From: Pirellulaceae bacterium
Lineage (GTDB): Bacteria > Planctomycetota > Planctomycetia > Pirellulales > Pirellulaceae
NCBI GenBank assembly: GCA_030681235.1
Contig: JAUXWY010000475.1
Span: 1 to 64,000 of the forward strand
Direction: 5' to 3'
DNA length: 64,000 nt
Shown here: positions 33,941 through 45,400 of the stretch, one piece after another
Layout: every line of letters begins with the position of its first letter
Numbering within the stretch: position 1 is the stretch's first letter
Translations under genes and position numbers: made by a program
The notes under the pieces: model-generated
The model's database searches: none
What the model saw: the letters and a program-made list of their open reading frames with translations, nothing else
What the model was told of the DNA's origin: nothing

Positions 33941-34013
33941 AGGGGTGTAGCTCAATTGGTAGAGCACTGGTTTCCAAAACCAGCGGTTGCGGGTTCGAGT
34001 CCCTCCGCCCCTG
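33941..34013 (+). tRNA. tRNA-Trp(CCA)
   Basis: Acceptor stem AGGGGTG / CGCCCCT, anticodon loop TTCCAAA with anticodon CCA, D-loop AGCTCAATTGGTAGAGC, T-loop GGTTCGAGTCC. The 3' CCA is not encoded. tRNA-Trp between tuf and secE is a widespread bacterial arrangement. Confidence 0.96.
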
Positions 34014-34054
34014 CTCGAGATGGCGTGGATAAGTTCTGTTCAAGGAAATGGTCG

Positions 34055-34510
34055 ATGAGTTCAATGGCGAAACCTAAGGATGGGGATGAGTCAGTGATGT
34101 CGCAGATCACCTCGGCGATGTTGTCGACCTCGGTGTTCAAACCAAACCAAGGTCGGGTCGTCCGACAGGTGACCTTCTTTGCGATGTGGCTGCTGTTGGG
34201 CTTGGCGGTATGGCTTGTTGCGACTTACTTGCTGGACTGGTTCCGCGGCGGGGAAATGGCGAGTTACCTTTCGGCTTTTGCGGTCGGTGCCCTCGCCTTT
34301 TGGATGGCTTACCGCTCGGTAAACATTCCTTCGTTCACTGATTTTTTGATCGGCGTCGAAGCGGAAATGCGGAAGGTCACGTGGCCGACGAGAAAAGAAT
34401 TGATTGCAGGTGCTGCGGTTGTTCTGTTTGTGGTTGTTTCGTTGGCAGTGCTGATGTTTGGATTTGACTTGATCTGGACCGCGATTTTCACGCGGCTGGG
34501 CGTTCGCTAG
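34055..34510 (+). CDS. secE: SecE preprotein translocase subunit, long form
   Basis: 151 residues; SecE is the small essential subunit that clamps SecY in the translocon. The family signature is at residues about 107-122 (VEAEMRKVTWPTRKEL), followed by the conserved membrane helix (AAVVLFVVVSLAVLMFGFDLIW). Two extra hydrophobic segments (about 35-56 and 62-84) precede it, as in the three-helix E. coli protein; many bacteria have only the last helix. The ATG at 34055 has AAGGA upstream; an upstream frame runs through the tRNA-Trp gene and is not coding. Its place before nusG is the universal order. Confidence 0.93.
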   Translation: MSSMAKPKDGDESVMSQITSAMLSTSVFKPNQGRVVRQVTFFAMWLLLGLAVWLVATYLLDWFRGGEMASYLSAFAVGALAFWMAYRSVNIPSFTDFLIGVEAEMRKVTWPTRKELIAGAAVVLFVVVSLAVLMFGFDLIWTAIFTRLGVR

Positions 34511-34542
34511 TTCTTGGCTTTGAATTGCAGGTTGGATTGAGT

Positions 34543-35334
34543 ATGGACGAAGAGAGAGACTTGTCGGATATCGAGGTTTCGCTCCCTGCCGAAGCCGTGG
34601 ACGATGACGGGGTGTCGCAATCGTCGGTCGATGGCAACTCGGACGAACCGAACCTGGCCGGCGACGACTCGATCGGCGATAGCGACGAGACGGTCTCGGC
34701 CGAAATGGAACATTTTGAAGACGACGATGACGACCTACCTCCGGTCGACGACGATGCGGTTCCGGTTGACCCGGGCGCGTTGGAGAAGCGTTGGTACATC
34801 CTGAAAGCCCAAGTCAATCGCGAAACTTCCGTGTGCGACACATTGCGTCGCCGAGTGCAGCGATTTGGACTGAGCGGGTATTTTGGGGAAATGCTGGTCC
34901 CGACCGAAGACGTACGTGAGTTCACCAAGGCCGGTAAGTCCCGAATCGTAAAGCGGAAACTTTACCCAGGCTACATCATGGTCAACATGGCCTTGACGGA
35001 AGAGTCGTGGTGGTTGGTTCGCGACACGGCGGGCATCGGAGACTTCACCAGCATGGGTGGCAAGCCGACTCCGTTAGGGCAAGCGGAAATCGAAAAGATC
35101 TTGAAGGCGTCGCGACCGCTGGAGCCGGAAGAAGGCGGCAAGAAAGACGATATCAAGACCTCGATCAAGCAGAAAGTTGGCGACAAAGTCCGAGTAAAAG
35201 ACGGAAACTTCGAAAACTTTGAGGGCGATGTATCGGCCATTGATGAGCGAAACGGACGAGTGACGGTGCTCATCAACATATTTGGACGGCTCAACCCCGT
35301 CGAACTAGATCATTGGCAAGTTGAGAGCTTTTGA
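34543..35334 (+). CDS. nusG: transcription termination/antitermination protein NusG with acidic N-terminal extension
   Basis: 263 residues. NusG binds RNA polymerase and couples it to Rho or the ribosome. The NGN domain begins at about residue 84 (KRWYILKAQVNRE) and contains RKLYPGYIMVNM, and the KOW domain ends the protein (VGDKVRVKDGNFENFEGDVSAID). Ahead of the NGN domain are about 80 residues extremely rich in Asp, Glu and Ser (for example EDDDDDLPPVDDDAV). E. coli NusG has 181 residues, so this extension explains the length. ATG 34543 is used, with a TTG 34525 possible upstream. It lies 32 bases downstream of secE. Confidence 0.95.
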   Translation: MDEERDLSDIEVSLPAEAVDDDGVSQSSVDGNSDEPNLAGDDSIGDSDETVSAEMEHFEDDDDDLPPVDDDAVPVDPGALEKRWYILKAQVNRETSVCDTLRRRVQRFGLSGYFGEMLVPTEDVREFTKAGKSRIVKRKLYPGYIMVNMALTEESWWLVRDTAGIGDFTSMGGKPTPLGQAEIEKILKASRPLEPEEGGKKDDIKTSIKQKVGDKVRVKDGNFENFEGDVSAIDERNGRVTVLINIFGRLNPVELDHWQVESF

Positions 35335-35387
35335 TATCACTTAGGGCAGTTTTTTTGCGTGTTTTGCAAAAAATGGGGCCGGGGAAG

Positions 35388-35415
35388 TTGTCAAGAAAAA
35401 AAAAGTAGCTACATT
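35388..35415 (+). promoter_or_regulatory. candidate promoter of the ribosomal-protein operon
   Basis: TTGTCA (35388-35393), a 16-base A-rich spacer, and TACATT (35410-35415), 77 bases before rplK. Confidence 0.45.
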
Positions 35416-35492
35416 ATGCCCCTCCGCTGACGGACGAACAAAGGGTTCGGTCGTCGGTCGGGAGGTTGCGAAAGTGAACAGTCGAGTCAAAG

Positions 35493-35918
35493 ATGGCGAA
35501 GCAGTTAGTTGGACAAGGCAAGTTTCAAGTTCCTGGCGGGCAGGCCACTCCGGCCCCTCCGGTTGGTACTTCATTGGGTAAATTCGGCATCAACTTGGGG
35601 CAGTTTGTGTCCCAGTTCAACGAAGCCACCCGAGAGTACAACGGGATGCCGATCCCGGTGGTGGTCAATTGCTACAATGACCGAACTTTTGACTTTATCC
35701 TAAAGAGCCCTCCAGCTGCCGCCTTGCTGAAAAAGGCTGCGGGCATCGTGAGCGGTTCGGGGGTGCCAAACGTCACCAAGGTTGGCAAGGTCACGATGGC
35801 GCATGTCGACGCCATCTGCGAGCAAAAGATGAAAGATCTGAACGCGCGCGATTTGGAGCATGCTCGCCGAATGATCATGGGCACCGCCCGGAGCATGGGC
35901 ATCGAAATCGAAGGCTAA
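35493..35918 (+). CDS. rplK: 50S ribosomal protein L11
   Basis: 141 residues, normal length. Typical L11: an N-terminal proline-rich helix region (PAPPVGTSLGKFGINLGQF), PVVVNCYNDRTFDF, and the RNA-binding C-terminal domain with AGIVSGSGVPNVTKVGKV and ending MGTARSMGIEI. L11 binds 23S rRNA in the GTPase centre and supports factor-dependent GTP hydrolysis. Followed by rplA 105 bases later. Confidence 0.98.
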   Translation: MAKQLVGQGKFQVPGGQATPAPPVGTSLGKFGINLGQFVSQFNEATREYNGMPIPVVVNCYNDRTFDFILKSPPAAALLKKAAGIVSGSGVPNVTKVGKVTMAHVDAICEQKMKDLNARDLEHARRMIMGTARSMGIEIEG

Positions 35919-36023
35919 TGCCGATTGAAGTCGCGGGCAGAACGCGGAATTTTTTGTTCCGCAAGTGTGTACAATTTGAGCAAGTCAATAACCGTTTGAA
36001 CCGCCACTGGCGGGAGGTGAATC

Positions 36024-36701
36024 ATGGCAAAATCGTCGAAGCGTTATCGCGCTCTGATCGGAAAAGTTCCTGCGCAACCGGTGGCATTGGGCCAAGCGGT
36101 CGACATTCTCAAGAATTTTGGAACGACGAAGTTCGACCAAACCGTTGAGATTCACATGAAGCTAGCGATCGATCCGGCTCAAGCGGACCAGATCGTTCGA
36201 GGTTCTTTGGTGCTGCCTCACGGTATCGGCAAATCTCAGCGAGTGGTGGTGTTTGCCAAAGGCCCTTTGGCTGCGGCAGCGACAGAAGCGGGTGCCGACG
36301 AGGTCGGTCAAGAAGAGTTGGCCAAGCGAATCTCAGGCGGCTGGATGGATTTTGATGTCTGCATCGCCACCCCTGACATGATGGGCATGGTTGGTCCTTT
36401 GGGTCGTTTCTTGGGCCCGCGGAACCTGATGCCCAGTCCTCGTGCTGGCACGGTGACGATGGACGTGGCCAAGACGGTCCGCGAGTACAAGGCGGGCAAG
36501 GTCGAGTTCCGCAACGACAAGGGCGGCAATGTCCACGCAGTCGTGGGCAAAGTTAGTTTTTCTGCGGAACAATTGCGAGACAATGTCCAAGCCTTTTTGG
36601 ATTTCGTGGTTTCGCTGAAGCCGATGGCCGTCAAGGCGAACTTTGTGCGGACCGTCACTTTAGCGGCGACGATGAGCCCTGGGATCAAGATCTCGGCTTA
36701 G
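36024..36701 (+). CDS. rplA: 50S ribosomal protein L1
   Basis: 225 residues; L1 forms the mobile stalk that guides E-site tRNA release, and often represses its own operon. Signature stretches: [61 protein letters not shown] and [18 protein letters not shown]. Start ATG 36024 has a strong GGGAGGTGA site. Confidence 0.98.
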   Translation: MAKSSKRYRALIGKVPAQPVALGQAVDILKNFGTTKFDQTVEIHMKLAIDPAQADQIVRGSLVLPHGIGKSQRVVVFAKGPLAAAATEAGADEVGQEELAKRISGGWMDFDVCIATPDMMGMVGPLGRFLGPRNLMPSPRAGTVTMDVAKTVREYKAGKVEFRNDKGGNVHAVVGKVSFSAEQLRDNVQAFLDFVVSLKPMAVKANFVRTVTLAATMSPGIKISA

Positions 36702-36773
36702 TTGTTTTGATCGCAGCAGTTGTGATAGAAAATTGGTAATTGGGTTTCGATTGACAAAAGCGGTGATGTTAAC

Positions 36774-37295
36774 ATGAGCAAGCAAGTGAAAGAGTTGATC
36801 ACAAGCGAGATCAAGGAACGGTTGGGCAGCGTTGCGGATTGCTTGGTCGTCAATGTGGTGGGAATGAACGCCATCAAAACGACCAACCTGCGCAAAGCCC
36901 TGCGGACCCGAAACATTTCCGTGGTGGTTGTCAAGAACAACTTGGCGCGAAGAGCCACGGAAGGGACTTCGCTGCATCCGGCATTTATTGACCTGAAGGG
37001 CTCGTCGGCAGTCGTCTACGGCAGCGAAGACTTCGTCAGCTTGGTCAAGGCCATTGTCGAGATTCAAGCTCAGGAAAAAGACTTTCCTGGATTTGAGACC
37101 CGCGGCGGCGTGATGGACGGCGAAGTGTTGAATTCGAGCAAAGTCAAGGAAATTGCCAAGTGGCCAAATCGGCGGGAGCAGTTGGCGATGTTGGTTGGAC
37201 AGATTCTGGGCCCCGGAGCGAAACTGGCTGCACAGCTCAAGGGACCTGGAGGCAAGTTGGCTGGGCAGATCAAAAAGCTGGCAGGCGAAGAGTAA
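36774..37295 (+). CDS. rplJ: 50S ribosomal protein L10
   Basis: 173 residues; L10 anchors L7/L12 dimers to L11 and rRNA as the base of the ribosomal stalk. The N-terminal region (LITSEIKERLGSVADCLVV...VVGMNAIKTTNLRKALR) and the alternating helical C-terminus (LAMLVGQILGPGAKLAAQL) fit the family. Normal length. The upstream gap of 72 bases is shorter than the L10 leader of E. coli, and I see no clear L10-binding structure there. Confidence 0.97.
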   Translation: MSKQVKELITSEIKERLGSVADCLVVNVVGMNAIKTTNLRKALRTRNISVVVVKNNLARRATEGTSLHPAFIDLKGSSAVVYGSEDFVSLVKAIVEIQAQEKDFPGFETRGGVMDGEVLNSSKVKEIAKWPNRREQLAMLVGQILGPGAKLAAQLKGPGGKLAGQIKKLAGEE

Positions 37296-37442
37296 ATATC
37301 GACATCTTCCGGCTTTGTAGGCCGGAGGGTCGTTGGGTTTGTAAATTAGGTCAATTCATGGTCGGGGAGTTGTGCTGCTGATTCGCGTTGCTGGATTGGC
37401 CTTGGTACAACGCCTTTTTTGTCGAGAAGGATAGAGAACGTC

Positions 37443-37844
37443 ATGTCCGAAAGTGCTGTATTAGAAGTGTCTGCTGAGTTGAAGACTTTGGGCGATAAGA
37501 TTGCCGAGTTGACTTTGAAGCAAGCTAAAGAATTGAGCGACTATTTGAAGGACGCTCATGGTATCGAAGCGGCTGCTGGGGGTGCGGTTATGATGGCTCC
37601 AGCTGCAACTGGCGCTGCTCCCGTTGCCGAGCAGACCGAGTTTGATGTGATTTTGACCAGCTTTGGCGACAAGAAGCTTGACGTTGTTAAGGTCGTCAAG
37701 AACTTGACCGGCGCTTCGCTGATGGACGCCAAGAAGTTGGTGGAAAGCGTTCCTGCCAAGATCAAGGAAGGCGTTGAGAAGGCCGAAGCGGCCAAGATCA
37801 AGGCCGAATTGGAAGCTGCTGGCGGCTCCGTCGAAGTCAAGTAA
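37443..37844 (+). CDS. rplL: 50S ribosomal protein L7/L12
   Basis: 133 residues; stalk protein that recruits translation factors. An N-terminal dimerisation helix region ([22 protein letters not shown]), an Ala/Gly-rich hinge with [12 protein letters not shown], and the C-terminal factor-binding domain ([36 protein letters not shown], then [19 protein letters not shown]). ATG 37443 follows AAGGA; the longer frame from 37419 is rejected. Confidence 0.98.
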   Translation: MSESAVLEVSAELKTLGDKIAELTLKQAKELSDYLKDAHGIEAAAGGAVMMAPAATGAAPVAEQTEFDVILTSFGDKKLDVVKVVKNLTGASLMDAKKLVESVPAKIKEGVEKAEAAKIKAELEAAGGSVEVK

Positions 37845-38562
37845 CTCGCAGACTGACCATGAATTGCGAATTTCCGGCGGGTCCATTGGCCTGCCGGAAT
37901 TACTCGCCGTTTAGGTCAAGGTCGTGTAGACAGCTAAGGCGAATTGCCTTAAACTGACGGGTTGTCTTGCGGTCGGGATGACCGTTGGTCGGGTCGAGCG
38001 GTCGGTAATCGTGGCGCGGTGGAGCTTCTTCGAGGGTTGACCCGGGGATGCGTGTTGGGTTACCGTTAACTCGTTGCGGATGGTTTCTTGCGGGTGAATT
38101 CTTTGACGGATTGCACCGGAATCCTGCGTTTAATGCGGTCCAGCGTTGGCGTTGAAGCTGCGTCGTGGCGTCGACAGATGACGTCTGGCGGGTTTTGTGT
38201 CGACGGATGGCGTTTGTTCTATTGTTGGGATAATCGAGCTCTGAACCAATCCTCAACTATCCGAGTCTATAGCGATCGGATGGCACCGTGCCCACAATTT
38301 AATTTCTCCTCCCGTTTGTGTGTTTTTTTTCTAAATCGGCTGAATCGGAGATTTTTAGCTCTGGGAATTTGGGTGAATGTAACTGCGCGAATGTCGCAGG
38401 AGATTTGCGCGGCTTCCAGTGTTGGATCTCTAGGTCGGACATTAGGCGAAGGTCGCGAACCTCGCAAGAACGGATTTCCCAGATTGACCGAAGCGGCGCT
38501 TCAATTTGGGATCGGATAGTGGTTGCAGGGGCAATTGAAGTTTTTTCGGAGAAGGCGAAGTA
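37845..38562. other. 718-base leader between rplL and rpoB
   Basis: It contains a hairpin just after rplL (37872-37899). Short frames (for example 38088-38519) look non-coding. The length is notable because in most bacteria this gap is a few hundred bases. Confidence 0.5.
37872..37899 (+). terminator. possible attenuator hairpin after rplL
   Basis: A 10-bp stem TTCCGGCGGG / CCTGCCGGAA with one G-T pair and an eight-base loop, 27 bases after the rplL stop. No T run follows, so it may be an attenuator or processing site rather than a full terminator. In E. coli, a partial terminator at this place lets stalk proteins outnumber polymerase subunits. Confidence 0.4.
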
Positions 38563-41500
38563 ATGGCAACATCAGCACAACGACGTTTGAGTCCAACCTC
38601 GGCGCGGCGATTTGGCTCGGGGATTGAATATCCATCCCCACCGGACCTGAGCTGCATTCAGACCAACGCCTATCGCGCGTTTTTGCAGGCGGAAGTTCCG
38701 TTTGACAAGCGAAAAGATCAAGGGTTGGAGGGTGTGCTCCGAGAGATTTTCCCAATTGTCAGCTACGACGGCAATATCCAATTGGATTACGTTCGTTATG
38801 AATTGGGCAAGCCTCGTTACACTCCGGAAGAGTGTCGCTACCTTCGCTTGACTTACGGCATGCCGTTCCGAGTTTGGCTGCGGTTGAACAAAGAGCAGCC
38901 GATCGAAGAAGAAGTTTATTTGGGTGACATCCCGGTGATGCTGGGTGGTGGCGAGTTCATCATCAACGGTGCTGAACGTGTCGTGGTTAGCCAATTGCAT
39001 CGCAGTCCCGGAATCGACTTTGTAATGGAGTCGGATGGAACGAGCGAGCGAGAGTATCCCAGTTGCCGCGTGATCCCAGAACGCGGAAGTTGGATTGAGA
39101 TCAATATCACCAAGAAGGACTCGATGACGGTCCGAATTGATCAAAGTAGCAAGTTCTCGGTGGTGACCCTATTGCGGGCGATGGATCCGGCTTATTCGGA
39201 AAACTGCGATGTCTTGCGGGCCTTCTACGAACCGACGACGGTAAAGGTGTCGGACAAAAAGAACATCGTCAAGATTGTCGACAAAATTTCGGTCGACGAT
39301 GTGGTCTATCCGCAAGGCACCAAGCAGGCCGGCGAGCTGATCGTCGAAGCCGGACGGAAGATCTCACAAGCGGTTGCGGACGTCATTTCCGCGAGTGGCG
39401 TCAAGCAAATTGACGTCATCGACGTGCCAAAGAACTCGTTGCTGTTGAATTCGTTGGCTGAAGACAACACCACCAGCCATGAAGAGGCGTTGATGCGAAT
39501 CTATCAACGCCTGCGTCCCGGCAACCCACCGAGCCTGGAACGCGCACGAACGTTGTTTGAGGAAAAGTTCTATGACTCGAATCGGTATCGTTTAGGTCGA
39601 GTTGGGCGTTTCCGAATCAATCGCAAGTTGGGATTGGGAATCTCGGAAAAAGAGCAGACGCTCAAGCCGGTGGATATCCTGGCTAGCATGAAGTACGTCA
39701 TCGAGTTAGCGACTCGCGGTGGAAACGCCCAGATCGATGACATCGACCACTTGGGAAATCGTCGGCTGCGAACCATTGACGAATTGGCGTGTGATGAAAT
39801 CCGCAAAGGATTTTTGAAGCTGGCCCGTACCGTGAAGGAACGCATGAGCCTGAAGGACCAGGAGGATATGACTCCACGGGTTTTGGTGAATCCGAAGAGT
39901 GTGTCGGCGGCGATCGAATATTTCTTCGGCCGCGGTGAATTGAGCCAAGTCGTCGACCAGACGAACCCATTGAGTCAGTTGACGCACGAACGTCGTCTGT
40001 CGGCGTTGGGACCTGGCGGTTTGAATCGCAAGCGAGCTGGTTTTGAAGTTCGCGACGTGCATATTTCCCACTACGGTCGAATTTGCCCGATCGAGACGCC
40101 GGAAGGTGCCAACATCGGCCTGATCACCTCGATGGCCATGTATGCCGGTGTGGACGACTATGGATTTTTGGTGACTCCGTATCGCATCCTCAAGAATGGT
40201 CGTTTGACGAACGACTTCGAGTTCCTCCGCGCGGATCAAGAGCGGAATGTGTATGTGGCCCCTGCCGATACGCGACACGAAGACGGTTTGATGATCGGCG
40301 AGAAGCAAATGGGCGGCGCAATCGTAGCTCGGTTTGGCGGTGACTTCCAAATGGTGCCCCCCGACGAAGTTCAATACATGGACGTAGCCCCGAATCAAAT
40401 GGTTGGCGTTTCGGCCAGTTTGATTCCGTTCTTGGAACATGATGACGCCAACCGTGCGTTGATGGGTTCCAACATGCAGCGCCAAGCGGTGCCGTTGTTG
40501 GTCACGGAACCGCCGATCGTGGGAACGGGCGTGGAGCGCTCGGTGGCAGAGAACTCGGCGATGGTGGTGCGGGCGCGGCGGGCCGGGAAGGTGACTTTTG
40601 TCGATGCCAAGCGGATTGAGATCGGCGCCGACATCTACCAAATGAAAAAGTACGTCGGCTTGAATGAACGGACCTGCCAGAATCAACGGCCGATCGTGAA
40701 TCTTGGCGATAAGGTTGCGAAAGGCCAAGTCATCGCCGACGGGGCCGCGACATACAAAGGTGAGTTGGCGTTGGGGCGCAATCTGTTGGTCGGCTTCATG
40801 TCGTTCGACGGTTTCAATTTTGAAGATGCGATCATTCTCAGCGAAGAACTGGTCAAGTCCGATGCCTTGACCTCGATTCACATCGAAGAGTTTGACTGTG
40901 AGATTCGGGAAACGAAACTGGGCCGCGAAGAGTTCACGCGCGACATCCCGAGTGTCAGCGACAAGGCTCTACGGAACTTGGATGAAAATGGTGTGATTCG
41001 AGTTGGAACTTTTGTGCGTCCCGGTGACATCCTAGTCGGCAAGATTTCGCCGAAGAACAAGACCGAACTGACACCAGAAGAAAAGTTATTGTACGCCATC
41101 TTTGGTCGTGCGGGTGAAGACGTCAAGAACGATTCGCTGGAAGTGTCGTCGGGCATTGAAGGCATTGTGATTGAAACCCAGCGATTTGCGCGGCGAACCA
41201 GCTTGACGGAAGAAGAGCAAAAGGTGTTCGACCAAGATCTCAAGGCCGTCGAGGCCGCTGGGAATCAAACCGTCGTGCGCGCCTTTTTGGAAATGTGCAA
41301 CTCCATTTCGGACGCCGTTGGCAAGCCGGTTACGGACGAAGACGGAATCGTGTTGAACGACACGCAGGACATCAAGTTCTTGGCGGAGAAGGCCGCGACA
41401 TTCCGTTTAGACGGTGTGACCGATAGCCTGAAGAGCGAAGAGAAAATCAAGCGTGCTACGGACCTGTACAAGGAACTACAACCGTTGGTCGAACGGGCTA

Positions 41501-42294
41501 TTGATCTTCGCGACCAGAAGGTCAATAGCATGAACGCTGGCAATGAACTGCGCAGCGGCGTGTTGCAGATGGTCAAAGTTTACATCGCGACCAAACGAGT
41601 AATCGGGGTTGGCGATAAGATGGCAGGTCGACACGGGAACAAGGGTGTGATCTCGAAGATTTTGCCGGTCGAAGACATGCCCTTCTTGGAAGATGGGACC
41701 CCGTTGCAAATCATGCTCAATCCGTTGGGTGTTCCCAGCCGTATGAACGTGGGCCAGATTTTGGAAACGCACTTGGGTTGGGCGGGAGCCAAGTTGGGTT
41801 TCCAAGCATTGAGTCCGGTGTTCGACGGGGCACCTGAAAGCGAGATTCGCGATTGTTTGGAAGCTGCGGGTTTGCCGCGATCCGGTAAGGCTCGATTGTT
41901 CGATGGCCGAACGGGTGAGCCTTTGGGCCAGGACACGACGGTTGGCTACATCTACATGTTGAAGCTGCACCACTTGGTCGACGACAAGGTTCACGCTCGT
42001 AGCACGGGCCCTTACTCCTTGATCACCCAGCAGCCGTTGGGTGGAAAAGCCCGGTTCGGTGGCCAGCGGTTTGGCGAAATGGAAGTTTGGGCGTTGGAAG
42101 CTTATGGAGCGGCCTTCATCCTGCAGGAACTTTTGACGGTCAAGAGCGACGACGTCGAAGGGCGAACCAAGATTTACGAATCGATGGTCAAGGGCGAGAA
42201 CACGTTGGAAGCTGGCACCCCCGCAAGCTTCGACGTGTTGACGAACGAGATTCGTGGCTTGGGGTTGAACATGCAGTTGGAGAAGCGACGTTAG
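38563..42294 (+). CDS. rpoB: DNA-directed RNA polymerase subunit beta
   Basis: 1243 residues; forms with beta' the catalytic core of RNA polymerase. Clear landmarks: the beta N-terminal region ([19 protein letters not shown]), [58 protein letters not shown], the [14 protein letters not shown] active-site loop, and the C-terminal clamp segment [21 protein letters not shown]. In the rifampicin-binding region the E. coli stretch F514-M515-D516-Q517-N518 reads V-V-D-Q-T here, while H526 and S531 are kept. The length is shorter than the 1342 residues of E. coli because lineage-specific insertions are absent. Start ATG 38563. Confidence 0.98.
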   Translation: MATSAQRRLSPTSARRFGSGIEYPSPPDLSCIQTNAYRAFLQAEVPFDKRKDQGLEGVLREIFPIVSYDGNIQLDYVRYELGKPRYTPEECRYLRLTYGMPFRVWLRLNKEQPIEEEVYLGDIPVMLGGGEFIINGAERVVVSQLHRSPGIDFVMESDGTSEREYPSCRVIPERGSWIEINITKKDSMTVRIDQSSKFSVVTLLRAMDPAYSENCDVLRAFYEPTTVKVSDKKNIVKIVDKISVDDVVYPQGTKQAGELIVEAGRKISQAVADVISASGVKQIDVIDVPKNSLLLNSLAEDNTTSHEEALMRIYQRLRPGNPPSLERARTLFEEKFYDSNRYRLGRVGRFRINRKLGLGISEKEQTLKPVDILASMKYVIELATRGGNAQIDDIDHLGNRRLRTIDELACDEIRKGFLKLARTVKERMSLKDQEDMTPRVLVNPKSVSAAIEYFFGRGELSQVVDQTNPLSQLTHERRLSALGPGGLNRKRAGFEVRDVHISHYGRICPIETPEGANIGLITSMAMYAGVDDYGFLVTPYRILKNGRLTNDFEFLRADQERNVYVAPADTRHEDGLMIGEKQMGGAIVARFGGDFQMVPPDEVQYMDVAPNQMVGVSASLIPFLEHDDANRALMGSNMQRQAVPLLVTEPPIVGTGVERSVAENSAMVVRARRAGKVTFVDAKRIEIGADIYQMKKYVGLNERTCQNQRPIVNLGDKVAKGQVIADGAATYKGELALGRNLLVGFMSFDGFNFEDAIILSEELVKSDALTSIHIEEFDCEIRETKLGREEFTRDIPSVSDKALRNLDENGVIRVGTFVRPGDILVGKISPKNKTELTPEEKLLYAIFGRAGEDVKNDSLEVSSGIEGIVIETQRFARRTSLTEEEQKVFDQDLKAVEAAGNQTVVRAFLEMCNSISDAVGKPVTDEDGIVLNDTQDIKFLAEKAATFRLDGVTDSLKSEEKIKRATDLYKELQPLVERAIDLRDQKVNSMNAGNELRSGVLQMVKVYIATKRVIGVGDKMAGRHGNKGVISKILPVEDMPFLEDGTPLQIMLNPLGVPSRMNVGQILETHLGWAGAKLGFQALSPVFDGAPESEIRDCLEAAGLPRSGKARLFDGRTGEPLGQDTTVGYIYMLKLHHLVDDKVHARSTGPYSLITQQPLGGKARFGGQRFGEMEVWALEAYGAAFILQELLTVKSDDVEGRTKIYESMVKGENTLEAGTPASFDVLTNEIRGLGLNMQLEKRR

Positions 42295-42408
42295 TGTCGG
42301 CTTTGGTCCCATTGCGAGACATTTTTTGAGTGCGTTGGTTGAGTTTTCTGGCGAGGTCCGCCGGTAAACCAGTTCGAGTCAGTCATTTGCTGTAGGAGCA
42401 AATACCAG

Positions 42409-45400
42409 ATGGCAATTGCCGACAGTTCGTACGATCGTGTCAATGATTATTCCTCGGTCAAGATCAGCTTGGCTCGTCCACAAGACATTCGAGCTTGGTC
42501 GTTTGGCGAGGTGAAGAAGCCCGAGACGATCAATTATCGAACCTATCGCCCTGAAAAGGACGGTTTATTTTGTGAGCGAATTTTTGGCCCTGAGAAGGAC
42601 TGGGAATGCGCTTGCGGCAAGTACCGCGGCATGAAATACAAAGGCATGATTTGCGATCGCTGCGGCGTGAAGGTGACTCATTCTCGCGTTCGTCGCAAGC
42701 GCATGGGGCATATCGAATTGGCCGCGCCCGTGGTGCACATTTGGTTCTTCAAAGCGATGCCGAGCCGACTGGGCAACTTGCTGAACATGAAGACCACCAG
42801 TCTCGAGAAAGTGATCTATTTCCAGGACTATGTGGTGACCAATCCGGGTGAAACCGAATTGGAATTGCAGCAATTGCTAACCGAAGACGAATACCGGGAC
42901 GCGCGCGCCAAATACGGCGAAAAAGCGTTTGAGGCAGAAATGGGCGCCGAAGCGGTCCGGAAATTACTGTGCAGTCTGAATTTGGTGAAGTTGTCCGAAG
43001 AGCTACGCGTCGAAATGGCCACGACCAACTCGAAGCAAAAGCGGAAAGACCTGACCAATCGCCTAAAGATTGTGGAATCGATTCGAGACAGTGAGAACCA
43101 ACCGGAGTGGATGGTCTTGGATGTGATCCCAGTGATCCCTCCGGACCTTCGTCCGTTGGTTTTGTTGGACTCGGGCAACTTTGCGACGAGCGACTTGAAT
43201 GACTTGTATCGCCGCATCATCAATCGCAACAACCGCCTCCGTAAATTGGTGGATTTGAACGCGCCTGAAGTGATTATTCGCAACGAAAAACGTATGTTGC
43301 AACAATCGGTGGACGCGCTGTTCGACAACAATCGCTGCAAGCGGCCGGTATTGGGCAGCAGCAACCGCCCGCTCAAGTCGTTGACCGACATGATCAAGGG
43401 CAAGCAAGGTCGGTTCCGCGAAAACCTGCTCGGCAAGCGCGTCGACTATTCGGGTCGTAGTGTGATTGTGGTGGGACCTCGGTTGAAATTGCATCAATGT
43501 GGTTTGCCAAAGAAGATTGCGCTCGAACTGTTCCAACCGTTTATCATTCGTCGCTTGAAAGAGAAGGGGCACGCGGACACGATCAAGAGCGCGAAGAAGA
43601 TGCTCGATCGCAAGGACGAGGAAGTATGGGATATCTTGGAGCAGGTGATTCAAAATCACCCGGTGTTACTCAACCGAGCCCCGACGTTGCACCGTATGGG
43701 CATCCAGGCGTTTGAGCCAGTGTTGGTGGAAGGCAACGCGATCAATTTGCATCCGTTGGTTTGCCGCGGCTTTAATGCTGACTTTGACGGCGACCAAATG
43801 GCGGTGCACTTGCCTTTGTCCATCGAAGCGCAAATTGAAGCTCACACATTGATGATGTCGACCAACAACATCTTTGCGCCGTCCAACGGCAAGCCGATCA
43901 TGTCACCGTCGCAAGACACCGTGATGGGTTGTTACTACATCACGACGGTCCTGCCGGACATGAAAGGCCAGGGCATGGTCTTCAGCAGCTTCGCCGAAGT
44001 CGAGATGGCGTATGCTCAGGGCGTCTTGGATTTGCATGCCGAGATCACTTACCGACTTCCCAAACACCAGCACAGCCGTGCCGGTGAGGATGATCGATCG
44101 GAAAAGCCGGGTGGGCGGATTCAGACCAGCTATGGTCGCATGTTGTTCAATCAAATCCTGGATCGCTCCATGGATTATTACAACTACACCATGAAGAGCA
44201 GCAATCTGTCGAACGTGATCTCTGACTGTTATCAACTGCTGGGTCGTCGCGCAACGATCAAATTGTTGGACGATATGAATCAGTTGGGTTTCCGCGAGAG
44301 CACTCGGAGCGGTTTGTCGTTTGCGACGGACGATCTGTTGACTCCACCGGAAAAAGAAGAGGTGATCGCCAGCGCCGACAAGGAAGTTGTGAAATTCCGC
44401 AAGCTGTACGAACGCGGTATCATCACGTCGAAAGAACGTTACAACAAAGTTCTGGAAGCGTGGACCAATGCTCGCGAAACCATCACGAACTCAATGATGG
44501 ACGCCATGAAGACCGACTTCCGCGGTGGTGGTTATATCAATCCAGTGTTCCTAATGTCCGACTCGGGTGCTCGCGGTGGTCGCGAACAGATTCGCCAATT
44601 GGCGGGCATGCGGGGTTTGATGGCCAAGCCGAGCGGTGAGATCATCGAAACCCCGATCAAGGCCAACTTCCGCGAAGGCTTGAACGTGTTGGAGTACTTC
44701 TCTTCCACCCACGGTGCCCGAAAAGGCCTGGCGGATACGGCCTTGAAGACGGCGGACTCCGGGTACCTGACGCGAAAGTTGGCGGACGTCGCGCAGAACG
44801 TCGTGATCACGACTGAAGATTGCGGCACGAAGCAAGGGATCACGAAAGGTGTCGTTTATCGCGGTGAGCAAATCGAAGTTCGATTGGCGACGGCGATTAC
44901 GGGCCGAGTTTCGTTGCACAATATCGTGAATCCTTTCACCGATGAGAGGATCGTTGGTGCGAATGAAATGATCACGGCGGAAGGGGCGCGAAAGATCGAA
45001 CAAATCGGTTTGGAGCGCATCCAAGTTCGTAGTCCCATGACGTGCGAAGCGTCCTTGGGCTGTTGCCGTCGATGCTACGGCATGGACATGTCAACAGGTT
45101 CGATGGTGGAAGAAGGCATGGCCGTCGGGATCATTGCCGCTCAAAGCATCGGCGAACCGGGAACGCAGTTGACGATGCGAACCTTCCACTTCGGTGGTAC
45201 GGCGACCATGGCCAACATCGAAAGTGAAGCGAAGGCTCGCCGAGGAGGTGTGGCGCGATTTGTACGCATGCACTTCGTCACCAACGAAGATGGCGAAAAC
45301 ATCGTGCTGACCCGCAACGGCGAAATCCATATTTTGGACGAGCGCGGACGCGAAGTCGAACAACACCGTGTTCCGGCTGGTGCGACGCTGCGTGTGACTG

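Noticed and set aside
33956..34054. Upstream extension of the secE frame
   Set aside because: It reads through the tRNA-Trp gene; the first 33 codons are not SecE-like and the ribosome site supports ATG 34055.
38088..38519. 143-codon open frame in the rplL-rpoB gap
   Set aside because: Composition is not coding-like and no domain or ribosome site is seen.
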